Assembly (NCBI RefSeq): GCF_900454535.1
Contig: NZ_UGSP01000001.1
Coordinates: 1,051,501-1,115,500 of the forward strand
DNA: 64,000 nt
Source of the DNA: Avibacterium avium
Lineage (GTDB): Bacteria > Pseudomonadota > Gammaproteobacteria > Enterobacterales > Pasteurellaceae
Reading direction: 5' to 3'
A program made the translations under genes and the position numbers. Every line of letters starts with the position of its first letter. Within the stretch, counting starts at the first letter, position 1. The notes beneath the pieces are model-generated. The model was not told the DNA's origin and made no database searches. It worked only from the letters and a program-made list of their open reading frames with translations. Below, in pieces: positions 19,575-29,778 of the stretch.

Positions 19575-21068
19575 GTGAACATTTTCAGAAAAACTTTAGC
19601 TTCTCTGGCGATTGCTGGATTGACTTTAGTGTCTGCCCAACCTTTGATGGCGGCAGATAATAGTGTAGCAGAAAAGCGAGCTCCAACTCGTGAGGAATTA
19701 GTAAAACCAAATCCTGATTTGAAAATTCAAGCAATCAGTGAACAATTTGCTGAAAAATATCCAAAACAATATAACAGTTGGGCTGCAACCGCAGAATCTA
19801 CGGAAATTGTTCCGGCAATTGAAGTTGATCCTAGAATGATCGTAATGTGGGGCGGTTATGCGTTCTCAAAAGAATATAACAAACCGCGCGGCCACTTTTA
19901 TACCGTAACTGACGTGCGCAATATTTTGCGTACAGGTGCGCCGTTTGATGCTAACAGCGGCCCACAACCAATGGCGTGTTGGACGTGTAAAGGCCCAGAT
20001 GTGCCACGTTTAATTGCTGAATGGGGTGAAGAAGAATACTTCAACGGCAAATGGGCAAAAGGTGGGGCTGAAGTGGTAAATTCTATCGGCTGTGCTGATT
20101 GTCACGACACCACATCAAAAGATTTTGCAGAAGGTAAACCTGCTTTACGTATTGCTCGTCCGCACGTTTTACGCGCCTTAGATGCGATCGGAAAAGACTT
20201 CGCACATTTAGACAAAACAGACAAACGTGGCGCAATTTGTGCTAACTGTCACGTTGAATATTACTTTGATAAAAAAGTGGTAAACAATGTGGTATTCCCT
20301 TGGATGAAAGGGGTAGATGTGGATAGTATGGAACAATACTATGACAATATCGAATTCTACGATTGGATTCACTCTATCTCTAAAACACCAATGTTAAAAG
20401 CACAGCACCCAGACTATGAAACTTGGTTACAAGGTACACACGGCAAAAATGGTGTAACCTGTGTGGATTGTCATATGCCAAAAGTACAAGGGGCTGATGG
20501 CAAAGTTTACACAGACCACAAAATTGGTAATCCGCTTGATTCTTTTGAAAACACCTGTGCAAACTGCCACGATCAAAGTAAAGAAACTTTAACCAAAGTG
20601 GTAGCAGGTCATAAAAAAGACATCAAAGATGTGATGATTAAACTTGAAGACCAAATCGTGAAAGCGCACTTTGAAGCGAAAGCGGCTTGGGACGCAGGTG
20701 CCACAGAAGAAGAAATGAAACCAGCATTACAAGCTATCCGTCACGCACAATGGCGTTGGGATTATTCTGCTGCGGGCCACGGTGGTCATATTCACGCACC
20801 AGATATTATCTTAAAAACCATTGCAACAGGCTTAGATCGTATTGCTGACGCGCGTACTAAATTAGCCATTATTCTCACCAAACACGGTGTGAAACAGCCA
20901 ATCAATTACCCAGATATTTCAACAGCTGAAAATGCGTGGAAAGCAATGGGCATTGATATTGAAAAAGAACGTGCAGCGAAAGCGAAATTCCTCAAAGAAG
21001 TTGTTCCACAATGGAATAAAGAAGCGTTAGAAAAAGGCTTAATGGAGAAAGCTCCACCAGCAAAATAA
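19575..21068 (+). CDS. nrfA: Ammonia-forming cytochrome c nitrite reductase (pentahaem)
   Basis: A 497-residue periplasmic enzyme that reduces nitrite to ammonium with six electrons. A Sec signal peptide ends near PLMAADN. The catalytic haem motif is CWTCK, with lysine as the unusual axial ligand. Four CXXCH motifs follow (CADCH, CANCH, CVDCH, CANCH), the full NrfA set. I chose GTG at 19575 because a GGAG site lies 8 bases upstream. An in-frame ATG at 19557 would include that site and spoil the signal peptide start. It heads nrfABCD and has a large upstream control region. Confidence 0.97.
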   Translation: MNIFRKTLASLAIAGLTLVSAQPLMAADNSVAEKRAPTREELVKPNPDLKIQAISEQFAEKYPKQYNSWAATAESTEIVPAIEVDPRMIVMWGGYAFSKEYNKPRGHFYTVTDVRNILRTGAPFDANSGPQPMACWTCKGPDVPRLIAEWGEEEYFNGKWAKGGAEVVNSIGCADCHDTTSKDFAEGKPALRIARPHVLRALDAIGKDFAHLDKTDKRGAICANCHVEYYFDKKVVNNVVFPWMKGVDVDSMEQYYDNIEFYDWIHSISKTPMLKAQHPDYETWLQGTHGKNGVTCVDCHMPKVQGADGKVYTDHKIGNPLDSFENTCANCHDQSKETLTKVVAGHKKDIKDVMIKLEDQIVKAHFEAKAAWDAGATEEEMKPALQAIRHAQWRWDYSAAGHGGHIHAPDIILKTIATGLDRIADARTKLAIILTKHGVKQPINYPDISTAENAWKAMGIDIEKERAAKAKFLKEVVPQWNKEALEKGLMEKAPPAK

Positions 21069-21079
21069 GCCAAAAAGTA

Positions 21080-21144
21080 ACCGCACTTTATTAAGTGCCG
21101 ACTTAGGAAGAAACCTTAAAGTAGGAAGAAAACTAAAGTGCGGT
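21080..21144 (+). other. Inverted uptake-signal pair between nrfA and nrfB
   Basis: ACCGCACTTTA and TAAAGTGCGGT are perfect 11-bp inverted arms 43 bp apart. Nested inside is a GCACTT/AAGTGC hairpin, followed by two copies of TAGGAAGAAA. There is no T run. It could partly stop transcription or protect the nrfA message, which would give more NrfA than NrfBCD. Confidence 0.45.
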
Positions 21145-21176
21145 CTATTTTGAACGAAAATTTGAGGTAATAAGAA

Positions 21177-21800
21177 ATGAACGTTGTATTAAAGAAAATG
21201 GTAAAGCTTACCGCCTTATTAGGGGCGATGATCTTGGCTTTGCCTGCACAAGCTAATACAGAAAACACTGAATTAAGCTATCAACCTACGTTAGAAAATC
21301 AGCGTAATCCAAATGAATACTGTGCGAAATGCCACAAATTAGAAGCCACTGATGAACAATCGGGCGGTGATTTACATTTTGGTAAATTCCACGGTACGCA
21401 CTTATCCAAAACCAATCCAAGCACAGGCAAGCCAATTACTTGTGTGAGCTGCCACGGTAATATCTCTGAAAATCACCGCCGTGGTGCAAAAGATGTAATG
21501 CGTTTTGAAAGCGATATTTTCTCTGACAAAAAACCAATGTTCTCTGTGCAAGAGCAAAATCAAGTTTGCTTCTCTTGTCACCGTCCTGAAAAATTACGCG
21601 AGAAACTTTGGGCGCACGATGTTCACGCAATGAAATTGCCTTGTGCTGCGTGCCATACCTTGCACCCAGAAAAAGACGCAATGAAAGGCATTGAGAAAAA
21701 ACAACGTGTTAAACTTTGCGTGGATTGTCACGGAGAACAACAAAAACGCAAAGCCTTAAAAGATCTTGACCCGACCAGCGAACAAAAGGATAACAAATGA
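21177..21800 (+). CDS. nrfB: Pentahaem cytochrome c NrfB
   Basis: A 207-residue periplasmic electron carrier that passes electrons from NrfCD to NrfA. A signal peptide ends near PAQAN. Five haem motifs are present (CAKCH, CVSCH, CFSCH, CAACH, CVDCH). The mature tail is lysine/aspartate-rich. The start follows a GAGG-type site. The stop overlaps the nrfC start by 4 bp (ATGA), so the two are translationally coupled. Confidence 0.95.
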   Translation: MNVVLKKMVKLTALLGAMILALPAQANTENTELSYQPTLENQRNPNEYCAKCHKLEATDEQSGGDLHFGKFHGTHLSKTNPSTGKPITCVSCHGNISENHRRGAKDVMRFESDIFSDKKPMFSVQEQNQVCFSCHRPEKLREKLWAHDVHAMKLPCAACHTLHPEKDAMKGIEKKQRVKLCVDCHGEQQKRKALKDLDPTSEQKDNK

Positions 21801-22474
21801 CAACTTGCTCACGCCGTAATTTTGTTTCTGGAATGGGTGCTTTGATCCTAATGACAGGAACAACAATTAAGTCAGTAGCACAAGATAAGGCAGAAGAAAA
21901 GCCAATTCGTTATGCAATGTTGCACGATGAAACCGCTTGTATTGGTTGTACCGCTTGTATGGACGCGTGCCGTGAAACCAACCAAGTGCCAGAAGGCGTT
22001 TCACGTTTAGAAATTATTCGTAGCGAACCTTATGGCGAATTTCCTGACGTGAAATATGAGTTTTTCCGTCATTCGTGCCAGCATTGTACCAATGCACCTT
22101 GTGTTGCTGTGTGTCCAACAGGGGCTTCATATATTGATGCCTCCACTGGTATTGTTGATGTGCATAAAGATTTGTGCGTAGGCTGCCAATACTGTATTGC
22201 CGTATGCCCATATCGCGTGCGCTTTATCCACCCTGTGTATAAATCCGCAGATAAATGTAACTTCTGTCGCGATACGAATTTGGCAAAAGGCAAACAGCCA
22301 GCTTGTGTAGAAGCTTGCCCAACCAAAGCCCTAACCTTTGGGGATACCAACGATCCGCAAAGTGAAATTTCTTTGAAACTGAAAGAAAAACAAACCTATC
22401 GTACAAAAGTTGAATTAGGTACAGATCCAAATCTTTACCACGTTCCAGCTAGAGCAGGGGAGATCAGACGATGA
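21797..22474 (+). CDS. nrfC: Ferredoxin-like 4Fe-4S subunit NrfC
   Basis: A 225-residue periplasmic iron-sulfur protein that transfers electrons from the quinol-oxidising NrfD to NrfB. The start has a twin-arginine signal (CSRRNFVSGMGALIL). Four cluster motifs are seen: CIGCTACMDAC, CQHCTNAPCVAVCP, CVGCQYCIAVCP, and CNFC followed by CVEACP. It overlaps nrfB and nrfD by 4 bp on each side. Confidence 0.95.
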   Translation: MTTCSRRNFVSGMGALILMTGTTIKSVAQDKAEEKPIRYAMLHDETACIGCTACMDACRETNQVPEGVSRLEIIRSEPYGEFPDVKYEFFRHSCQHCTNAPCVAVCPTGASYIDASTGIVDVHKDLCVGCQYCIAVCPYRVRFIHPVYKSADKCNFCRDTNLAKGKQPACVEACPTKALTFGDTNDPQSEISLKLKEKQTYRTKVELGTDPNLYHVPARAGEIRR

Positions 22475-23433
22475 ACAGTCCATTTCATTTCCCATCTTTA
22501 GTGTGGGACGGGCCGATTGCGATTTATCTCTTTTTATTAGGGATTTCCGCAGGGGCGACAATGCTTGCGGTATTGCTAAAACGTGCAGGATTAGCAGGGG
22601 AACGCCCGGAAGAAAACAATATCTTAAAGGTTAATGCCTTGCTTGCACCGATTAGCATTACCATTGGTTTATTGCTATTGATTTTCCACTTAACCAAGCC
22701 TTGGACATTCTGGTACTTAATGTTCAATTATCACCACACCTCCATTATGTCCGCAGGGGTGATGTTGTTCCAAGTGTATATGTTGTTCTTGGTGTTATGG
22801 TTAGCGATTATCTTCAAATCACTGGTGTTAAGCCTTGTTAAACGCTTTGTACCGAAACTTGCGAATCTTGCAGAGAAAATCATTGATATTGCTGCTAAAT
22901 TTACTAATGCTATTGAGATCATTACTTTATTGCTCAGCGTGGCGTTAGGGGCATATACAGGGTTCTTACTTTCAGCATTAGTGAGCTATCCAATGCTGAA
23001 TAACCCTGTCTTGCCGGTGTTATTCTTGGCATCAGGTACGTCATCGGGCATTGCGGCATTGATTTTCTTCACCATTTTATGCACCAAAGAAAGCACTCAT
23101 TCTAAAGGCTTGGCGTTCTTGCATAAATTTGAACAGCCAGTGGTGTTGATTGAAGCCTTCTTATTGTTCGCTTTCTTCTTTGGTTTATACCTTGGTGGCG
23201 GACAAAAAACCGTGGCATTTCACACCGCACTTTCGGGTGGCTTCTGGGCGGATGTCTTCTGGATCGGCGTGGTAGGCATTGGGATTGTGTTACCTCTCTT
23301 ACTCAACGCTGTTGCAGGTGAGAAACTCAAACACCAAAAAGGTTTTATGCTGATTGTGGCAGGATTGGGGTTAATCGGGGTACTTTGCTTGCGTTACTTC
23401 ATTTTATACGCAGGGCAAATGACTTTAGCCTAA
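22471..23433 (+). CDS. nrfD: Membrane quinol dehydrogenase subunit NrfD
   Basis: A 320-residue inner-membrane protein with about eight or nine spans. It belongs to the NrfD/PsrC family that oxidises menaquinol and feeds electrons to the NrfC clusters. The N-terminal segment WDGPIAIYLFLLGISAGATM is characteristic. It is the last gene of the nrfABCD transcript and is followed by a terminator. Confidence 0.94.
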   Translation: MNSPFHFPSLVWDGPIAIYLFLLGISAGATMLAVLLKRAGLAGERPEENNILKVNALLAPISITIGLLLLIFHLTKPWTFWYLMFNYHHTSIMSAGVMLFQVYMLFLVLWLAIIFKSLVLSLVKRFVPKLANLAEKIIDIAAKFTNAIEIITLLLSVALGAYTGFLLSALVSYPMLNNPVLPVLFLASGTSSGIAALIFFTILCTKESTHSKGLAFLHKFEQPVVLIEAFLLFAFFFGLYLGGGQKTVAFHTALSGGFWADVFWIGVVGIGIVLPLLLNAVAGEKLKHQKGFMLIVAGLGLIGVLCLRYFILYAGQMTLA

Positions 23434-23455
23434 CAAAAATCCATCAATGATGATC

Positions 23456-23484
23456 AGGGCGAACCAAGGTGTTCGCCTTTATTT
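23456..23484 (+). terminator. nrfABCD terminator
   Basis: GGCGAAC and GTTCGCC pair around a short loop, followed by TTTATTTT. It separates nrfD from the cytochrome-maturation genes. Confidence 0.75.
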
Positions 23485-23685
23485 TAATGGCGTTTTTTGC
23501 TGTAAATCCCCTAATGGCAAAGGGAAAACTGACGAGAAAAGTCATTTGCAGAAAATAAAGTGCGGTGCATTTTTACGCATTTTTATCACTGATTGAATTT
23601 AGAATGAGCTTGATGATTTTTCTGCATAACACAATGACATTGTTACGCATTTTCTCTAAAATACACAACAAATTAACCAACGAAT

Positions 23686-25611
23686 ATGACAATGATCCCA
23701 GAACTTGCTTTTCTTGCTTTACTTTTTGCTCTTGTTTCCGCATTGCTGTTGGCGATTGTGCCGCATATTGGGATTAAACAAGGCAATCCACGCCTAATTA
23801 CATCGGCGTGGAATTTGAGTTATCTGTTTGGGATTTTTACCACCCTTTCCTTGCTTGGGCTAGCTTATTGCTTTGTGACTGATGATTTTTCCGTGCAATA
23901 TGTGGCGGCACATTCCAATTCTGCCTTACCGCGATTTTTCAAAATTGCTGCTACTTGGGGCGGACACGAAGGCTCAATGCTGTTTTGGTTATTTTCGTTG
24001 GGATTATGGACAATGGCCTTTGCCTTTTTTAGCCGTAAAATCGACCCTATTATTGCTAGCCGAACCCTGTCTATTTTAGGCTTGCTGTGTTTTGGCTTTG
24101 CGCTGTTTATCGTATTTTTCTCCAATCCTTTTGAGCGTTTATTTCCTAGCCCTTTAGAAGGGCGTGATCTTAACCCGATGCTGCAAGATGTAGGATTAAT
24201 TTTTCACCCTCCGTTGCTTTATTTTGGCTATGTAGGCTTTGCGGTGAATTTTGCCCTCACCCTTGCTACTTTTTTAAGCGGACATTTTGATGCCGCGCTG
24301 GCTCGCTGGACACGTCCTTGGGTGCTGGTTTCTTGGTTCTTTTTAACCTTAGGCATAATGCTCGGCGCGTGGTGGGCATATTACGAGCTTGGCTGGGGCG
24401 GTTGGTGGTTCTGGGACCCAGTTGAAAACGCCTCATTAATGCCGTGGTTGCTTGGGCTAGGGTTATTGCATAGTTTATCCGTGAGTGAGCAACGTGGCGT
24501 TTTCCATTATTGGACGATTTTATTTTCCCTGTTTGCCTTTGCGTTCAGTTTATTAGGTACGTTTATTGTGCGTTCGGGCGTGCTAACTTCTGTACACGCT
24601 TTTGCTATGGACGGAGAGCGGGGAATGGCCTTGTTAATGCTCTTTTTCTTGCTCACCACTTGCTCGCTCACCTTATTTGCGCTGAAAGTGAATGTGCGCC
24701 CAAGTGAAAATAGTGCGGTGCATTTTTCCTTTTTTTCTAAAGAAAGCCTAATGCTCATAGCGAATATTTTGGTGGCGGTCGCCACGGCAAGCGTATTTTT
24801 AGGCACATTTTATCCAATGCTATTTAGCGCAATGGGCTGGGGTTCGATTTCTGTCGGCGCACCTTACTTTAACACCATTTTCTTGCCCCTTATTGTGCTG
24901 GCATTGCTGGCGATGATTTTTGTCGTCAGTGCATTTTGGAAAAAAATCCACCGCACTTTGTTGCGCCGCAATGTCTTATTGCTGATTCCTGCCTGTGGGC
25001 TTGCTTATGCAATGATCGCATTCACCATTCAAAATGATGAAACCTTACATTTTCAGGTCTTGCCCTTCGCGTTAATTAGCTTGGCATTTTGGTTGCTTGG
25101 CGTTACCCTTTGGGGGGCGTGGCGATCCCTTTCCTTAAAGCGTTGGGCAATGGTGATCGCCCATTGTGGGTTAGCACTTACGGTGATTGGCGCAACAATG
25201 TCGAGCTATTTTGCCAGTGAAATTGGCGTGCGTTTATCGCCTAACCAAAGCCAAATGCTCAACGGCTATGCGTTTCACTACCTTGGTTTTCGTAATGAAC
25301 TCGGGCCGAATTACACCAGTGAAGTCGCGCAATTTGAGATAACAAAAAACGGCGAAAAAATCACCGCACTTTGTCCTGAACGCCGTTATTACGAAGTGCG
25401 CACGATGAATATGTCGGAAGTGGGGCTATATTGGAACTTGCTTGGCGATATTTATATTGTGATGGGTGATAAACTTGGCGCGGGCGAATTTTCGTTCCGT
25501 CTGCATTACAAGCCTTTTGTTCGTTGGCTGTGGATTGGTGCAACCTTAATGGCGTTTGGTGCATTATTGAGCGCCTTTGCCTTACGCACAAGGAGAGCGA
25601 AAGATGAATAG
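23686..25611 (+). CDS. nrfE: Haem lyase subunit NrfE (CcmF family)
   Basis: A 641-residue inner-membrane protein with about 15 spans that carries the tryptophan-rich haem-handling motif [18 protein letters not shown]. It is homologous to CcmF. With NrfF and NrfG it attaches haem to the special CWTCK site of NrfA. The 252-bp gap after nrfD, with its terminator, suggests a separate promoter. Two ATG codons two residues apart (23686 and 23692) could both start. CcmF of a general system is the alternative, but linkage to nrfFG favours NrfE. Confidence 0.9.
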   Translation: MTMIPELAFLALLFALVSALLLAIVPHIGIKQGNPRLITSAWNLSYLFGIFTTLSLLGLAYCFVTDDFSVQYVAAHSNSALPRFFKIAATWGGHEGSMLFWLFSLGLWTMAFAFFSRKIDPIIASRTLSILGLLCFGFALFIVFFSNPFERLFPSPLEGRDLNPMLQDVGLIFHPPLLYFGYVGFAVNFALTLATFLSGHFDAALARWTRPWVLVSWFFLTLGIMLGAWWAYYELGWGGWWFWDPVENASLMPWLLGLGLLHSLSVSEQRGVFHYWTILFSLFAFAFSLLGTFIVRSGVLTSVHAFAMDGERGMALLMLFFLLTTCSLTLFALKVNVRPSENSAVHFSFFSKESLMLIANILVAVATASVFLGTFYPMLFSAMGWGSISVGAPYFNTIFLPLIVLALLAMIFVVSAFWKKIHRTLLRRNVLLLIPACGLAYAMIAFTIQNDETLHFQVLPFALISLAFWLLGVTLWGAWRSLSLKRWAMVIAHCGLALTVIGATMSSYFASEIGVRLSPNQSQMLNGYAFHYLGFRNELGPNYTSEVAQFEITKNGEKITALCPERRYYEVRTMNMSEVGLYWNLLGDIYIVMGDKLGAGEFSFRLHYKPFVRWLWIGATLMAFGALLSAFALRTRRAKDE

Positions 25612-26200
25612 AAAAATCATTGTGTTTTTACCCTTATTCTTGATCATTGCAGTCTGTGGTCTTTTGTTGCTAGGGCTGCATAATGATCCGAAAAAAATTG
25701 CCTCCGCGTTAATTGGTAAGCCCGTGCCTGAATTTTATCAAAGTGATCTGCTTGAGCCTGAAATCAATGTAAGCAACGCATCTTTGCCAAAAGAAATTTA
25801 TCTCATTAATGTATGGGGCAGCTGGTGTGCCTATTGCAAGCAAGAACACGCCTTTTTGATGCGCTTGCAACAACAGGGTGTGCCGATTGTGGGGCTAAAT
25901 TATCGAGATAAACGGCAAAATGCCTTGCTAATGTTGCAGGAAATGGGCAATCCTTTTCATCAGGTGATTGATGATAGCAAAGGCTTATTCGCGATGAAAT
26001 TGGGTGTGGACGGCGTGCCAGAAACCTATTTGGTTGATGCCAACGGCATTATTCGTTATCGCTATTCAGGATCGTTGGATCAGCAAATTTGGCAACAAGA
26101 ATTTCTGCCCTTATGGCAAAAATTGGCAAAGAATGCACCGTACTTAGCGTTGCAAGAAACGGTTAAGAAAGAAACGGCTAAACAGGAAGGAAAAGAATGA
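25604..26200 (+). CDS. Thiol:disulfide interchange protein, DsbE/CcmG type
   Basis: A 198-residue thioredoxin-fold protein anchored by one N-terminal membrane helix. The active site is WCAYC ([11 protein letters not shown]), followed by the conserved [12 protein letters not shown] region. Such proteins reduce the haem-binding cysteines of apocytochromes c in the periplasm. I chose ATG at 25604 because an AGGAG site lies 8 bases upstream. It overlaps the nrfE stop by 8 bp. Its place between nrfE and nrfF suggests it serves NrfA or NrfB maturation. Confidence 0.92.
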   Translation: MNRKIIVFLPLFLIIAVCGLLLLGLHNDPKKIASALIGKPVPEFYQSDLLEPEINVSNASLPKEIYLINVWGSWCAYCKQEHAFLMRLQQQGVPIVGLNYRDKRQNALLMLQEMGNPFHQVIDDSKGLFAMKLGVDGVPETYLVDANGIIRYRYSGSLDQQIWQQEFLPLWQKLAKNAPYLALQETVKKETAKQEGKE

Positions 26201-26667
26201 AAAAGTGGTGGTTAGTCGTCATAACATTTTTCGCAATCAGCCAACTGGCTCAGGCAGAAATGGTGGATACCTTTGAATTTAGCAACCCTGCCGAGCGCAC
26301 CCGAGCCGTAGCCTTGGCAAAATCCCTGCGTTGCCCACAATGCCAAAATCAAAACTTGGTGGAATCCAATTCGCCCATTGCTTATGATCTGCGTATTGAA
26401 GTATATAAAATGGTGGAAGCCGGCAGCAGCAATGAGCAAATTATTGACGTGATGACGAGCCGCTTCGGTGATTTTGTGCGTTATAATCCGCCAGTGAAAT
26501 CCACCACCCTGTTATTGTGGGGCTTGCCTTTCTTCTTGCTATTGCTTGGGGCGCTAGCAATGTGGCGAATGTTGCGCATGAAGCAAAAGCCGCAAAATTC
26601 AGCGCTCAGCACAGAGCAGCAACAAGCATTAAACAGTTTATTAGCCAAAACGGATAAATCAGAATGA
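26197..26667 (+). CDS. nrfF: Cytochrome maturation subunit NrfF (CcmH N-terminal type)
   Basis: A 156-residue protein with a signal peptide (ending LAQAEM), the redox motif [10 protein letters not shown], and one C-terminal membrane helix (about residues 105-125). It handles apocytochrome thiols in the NrfEFG haem lyase. It overlaps its neighbours by 4 bp on each side. Length is typical of NrfF or CcmH alone (120-160). Confidence 0.92.
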   Translation: MKKWWLVVITFFAISQLAQAEMVDTFEFSNPAERTRAVALAKSLRCPQCQNQNLVESNSPIAYDLRIEVYKMVEAGSSNEQIIDVMTSRFGDFVRYNPPVKSTTLLLWGLPFFLLLLGALAMWRMLRMKQKPQNSALSTEQQQALNSLLAKTDKSE

Positions 26668-27536
26668 CTTTTTTCATCGGCGTAACCCTTTTACTCTTGA
26701 TTAGCCTTGGGCTTTGGCTGCCTTTTGGGCGCGGAATCAATTGGCAGAAAAATTATCGCCAACAGCAAAATATCGCCCTTTATCAGCAACAAACGAAAGG
26801 TCAGCTTGATCCAGAATTGGCGCAGGAATTTGCCCAACGTTTACTTGATGATGAAAAACAGCTTGAAAAACAACCGCACTTTGTGATGGCTTCAACATTG
26901 AAAAGCCGCCCTTATTTTGTGGTATTGAACCTATTATTGATTGCGTTGCCTATGGGATATTATTTTTCCCTTGATCGCTTTTCTGCTGAACAGCAATATC
27001 AGCAGCAACTTCAAACGAAGCAATTGCTTACAACGCAGTCTACCGATCCCTTCGTTGAATCATTTAATGGGCAAAGTGCGGGGCAAAAAAATGAAACTTA
27101 TGCGGAAAAAATTGAGCAACGTTTACGTCAAAATCCCAACAATAGTGAGGCTTGGATCGAGTTAGGGCAGGCTTATATGCAAAATAATGAGTTTGATGAT
27201 GCCTTGGTCGCTTATTCTTATGCCGATCGCCTAACAGGCGGAAAACCCGCAATTTTAGGCTTGGCGGCAAATGCGTTGTATCAAAAAGCAGGGCAAAAAA
27301 TCACCCCACAGGTTCAAGCTATGCTTGCTCAAGCGCTCTCGCAAGATCCGAAAGAAGCATCGAGTTTATCGCTGTTAGCTGGGGAAGCCTTTGTGCAAAC
27401 GGATTATCCCAAAGCCATTGCCCTTTGGCAAAAGGTGCTAGATTCGGATAAATCTGGGATCGATCGGCGCACTATTATTCAAAGTATGCAAATGGCAGAG
27501 ATGCTACAAAACGCCAAAAAAGGAGCCGCGCAATGA
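26664..27536 (+). CDS. nrfG: NrfG/CcmI-like TPR protein
   Basis: A 290-residue protein with two N-terminal membrane helices (residues 1-20 and about 90-107) and a TPR region after about residue 150 (SEAWIELGQAYMQNNEFDDALVAYSYAD). NrfG and CcmI TPR domains bind the C-terminal tail of apocytochromes and present them to the haem lyase. The Gln-rich linker is typical of CcmI. It overlaps nrfF and the following flavoprotein gene by 4 bp. Confidence 0.88.
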   Translation: MTFFIGVTLLLLISLGLWLPFGRGINWQKNYRQQQNIALYQQQTKGQLDPELAQEFAQRLLDDEKQLEKQPHFVMASTLKSRPYFVVLNLLLIALPMGYYFSLDRFSAEQQYQQQLQTKQLLTTQSTDPFVESFNGQSAGQKNETYAEKIEQRLRQNPNNSEAWIELGQAYMQNNEFDDALVAYSYADRLTGGKPAILGLAANALYQKAGQKITPQVQAMLAQALSQDPKEASSLSLLAGEAFVQTDYPKAIALWQKVLDSDKSGIDRRTIIQSMQMAEMLQNAKKGAAQ

Positions 27537-28744
27537 CACCTTATTTTTCTGATACGCTGATTATTGGTGCAGGGGCAGCAGGGCTGTTTTGTGCTGGTCA
27601 GCTTGGCAAGCAAGGCAAACAGGTGACGGTTTTAGATAGCGGTAAAAAAGCGGGACGGAAGATTTTGATGTCGGGCGGTGGCTTTTGTAATTTCACTAAT
27701 TTAGAGGTTACGCCACAGCATTATCTTTCGCACAATCCTCATTTTGTGAAATCTGCTTTAGCGCGTTTTACCCAATGGGATTTTATCGCCTTAGTGGCGG
27801 AATATGGCATTGCTTATCACGAAAAAGAACTTGGACAACTGTTTTGTGATGAAAGCGCGCAACAGATTGTGGATTTATTGCTCACGGAATGTGAGAAACA
27901 TCAGGTTAATATTCAATTACGTCAGCACATAGAACAAGTTTCCGCCTTGGAGAATGGTGGTTTTGCCGTGCAAGCGAATGGACAAACTTGGCATTGTCAT
28001 CAGCTTGTGGTGGCAACAGGTGGGCTTTCAATGCCGGCTTTAGGTGCTTCCCCTTTGGGCTATCAAATTGCTGAACAGTTTGGCTTGGGCGTGATCCCAC
28101 CGCGTGCGTCCCTTGTACCATTCCGTTGGCGAGAAACAGAGCAATTTTACACCGCACTTGCTGGCGTTTCTTTGCCTGTGCGTGTGAGTGCTGAAAATGG
28201 GCAGTCTTTCTTCAATCAATTATTATTTACCCACCGTGGTATTTCTGGGCCGGCGATCTTACAAATTTCTAATTATTGGCAGCCTAGTGAGTGGGTGGAA
28301 GTGGATTTATTACCCAATCAATCCATTGGCGATTATTTGCAGGAATTACGCCAAACCTCGCCGAAATTGCAGTTAAAAACCGCATTATCACGCGTTCTGC
28401 CAACGAAATTAGTGGAGCTTTGGCAAGAGCGTGAGATGATCCCAACGGAAACCTTGGCGAATTTAAGCAAAGTGCGGTTGGAAAATTTAGAAAATTTCAT
28501 TCATCATTGGAAAATTTTCCCTAATGGCACGGAGGGCTATCGAACCGCAGAAGTCACAATGGGCGGTGTGGATACGCACGAAATTTCGTCAAAAACAATG
28601 GAAAGTAGCAAAGTCAAAGGGCTGTATTTTATTGGTGAAGTGCTAGATGTGACCGGCTGGCTTGGTGGTTATAACTTTCAATGGGCGTGGAGTTCCGCTT
28701 ATGCCTGCGCAAGCCATATTGGTGAGCAGGGAAAGCCTGAATAA
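27533..28744 (+). CDS. HI0933-family FAD-dependent oxidoreductase (YhiN-like)
   Basis: A 403-residue flavoprotein with the N-terminal dinucleotide fold IIGAGAAGLFCAGQLGKQG and the family signature GRKILMSGGGFCNFTN. The C-terminal segment GEVLDVTGWLGGYNFQWAWSSAYA closes the FAD site. The family includes YhiN and BaiN-like proteins, and its physiological substrate is not settled. It overlaps nrfG by 4 bp and is thus co-transcribed with the cytochrome-maturation genes. That proximity does not show that it takes part in haem attachment. Confidence 0.9.
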   Translation: MTPYFSDTLIIGAGAAGLFCAGQLGKQGKQVTVLDSGKKAGRKILMSGGGFCNFTNLEVTPQHYLSHNPHFVKSALARFTQWDFIALVAEYGIAYHEKELGQLFCDESAQQIVDLLLTECEKHQVNIQLRQHIEQVSALENGGFAVQANGQTWHCHQLVVATGGLSMPALGASPLGYQIAEQFGLGVIPPRASLVPFRWRETEQFYTALAGVSLPVRVSAENGQSFFNQLLFTHRGISGPAILQISNYWQPSEWVEVDLLPNQSIGDYLQELRQTSPKLQLKTALSRVLPTKLVELWQEREMIPTETLANLSKVRLENLENFIHHWKIFPNGTEGYRTAEVTMGGVDTHEISSKTMESSKVKGLYFIGEVLDVTGWLGGYNFQWAWSSAYACASHIGEQGKPE

Positions 28745-28747
28745 CAA

Positions 28748-28778
28748 AATGGCTGGTATGAAACCAGCCAATTTTTTA
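28748..28778. terminator. Terminator between the flavoprotein gene and fur
   Basis: TGGCTGG and CCAGCCA pair around a 7-nt loop, followed by TTTTTT on the plus strand. An A run on the other side could let it serve fur too. Confidence 0.8.
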
Positions 28779-29219
28779 TTTCTCTTTATCTTTTTCATCA
28801 CAGTTATCAATATCACTACATTTTCCGTAAAGATATAAACTGTGAGTTTTTAACTTAATACCGTGTTGTTCGCTGATTTGTTTTTGTCGTTGTTCAATGA
28901 TTTCATCATTAAATTCAAACACTTTGCCACAATCCACGCAAATAATGTGATCGTGATGCTCGCTCGGTGCAAGTTCAAAAACGGATTTATTTCCTTCAAA
29001 ATTATGGCGAATCAGGATATTTGCTTCGTCAAATTGATTAAGCACACGGTAAACAGTGGCTAAGCCAATATCTTCACCACGTTCAAGCAATAGTTTATAA
29101 ACATCTTCTGCAGAAAAATGCGACATACTATGTTCTTGCATTAACGCTAAAATCGTTAAGCGTGGTTCGGTGATTTTTAACCCCGCTTTTTTAAGAAGTT
29201 TGATATTTTCTTCAGACAT
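28776..29219 (-). CDS. fur: Ferric uptake regulator
   Basis: A 147-residue repressor that binds DNA when loaded with Fe(II). It has a winged-helix N-terminal domain (LKITEPRLTILALM) and a metal-binding dimer domain with EHHDHIICVDCGKVFEF. A C-terminal CSDIDNCDEK supplies another cysteine pair. It is the last gene of ybfE-fldA-fur, 29 bp after fldA. Confidence 0.97.
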   Translation of the reverse strand: MSEENIKLLKKAGLKITEPRLTILALMQEHSMSHFSAEDVYKLLLERGEDIGLATVYRVLNQFDEANILIRHNFEGNKSVFELAPSEHHDHIICVDCGKVFEFNDEIIEQRQKQISEQHGIKLKTHSLYLYGKCSDIDNCDEKDKEK

Positions 29220-29248
29220 AATGTTTCCTTTCTTTTGCTCTTGGTGGG

Positions 29249-29776
29249 TTATTCAACTAACTCAGCTAAACACATTTCATCAAAAACTTGTTTTGTCCAT
29301 TTCTCAACACGTTCTGCGGTGAGTTCTGGCTGACGATCTTCATCAATACATAAACCAACAAAGGTGTTTTCATCAACCAATGCCTGGGAAACTTCAAAGG
29401 TGTAACCTTCTGTTGGCCAATGACCTACGATAATCGCGCCTTTCGGTTCGATAATATCGCGCACCGTTCCCATTGCATCGCAGAAATATTCGGCATAGTC
29501 TTCTTGGTCGCCACAACCAAAAATGGCCACTAATTTATCGGTGAAGTCAATTTCTTCTAAGGTTGGAAAAAAGTCGTCCCAGTCGCACTGCGCTTCGCCA
29601 TAGTACCAAGTTGGGATACCAATCATTAAAAAGTCATAGGCTTCAATATCTTCTTTTGTGCTTTTGGCGATATCACGAATATCCACCACTTCTGAGCCTA
29701 ATTGTTTTTGAATCATTCGTGCAATGTTTTCAGTATTGCCCGTATCACTACCATAAAATAAACCAACGATAGCCAT
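29249..29776 (-). CDS. fldA: Flavodoxin
   Basis: A 175-residue FMN protein that carries low-potential electrons in the cytoplasm. The phosphate-binding loop is GSDTGNTENIARMI near residues 9-22, and IPTWYYGEAQCDWDDF holds the FMN-stacking residues. Length matches E. coli FldA (176). It lies between ybfE (2 bp gap) and fur. Confidence 0.96.
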   Translation of the reverse strand: MAIVGLFYGSDTGNTENIARMIQKQLGSEVVDIRDIAKSTKEDIEAYDFLMIGIPTWYYGEAQCDWDDFFPTLEEIDFTDKLVAIFGCGDQEDYAEYFCDAMGTVRDIIEPKGAIIVGHWPTEGYTFEVSQALVDENTFVGLCIDEDRQPELTAERVEKWTKQVFDEMCLAELVE

Positions 29777-29778
29777 TT

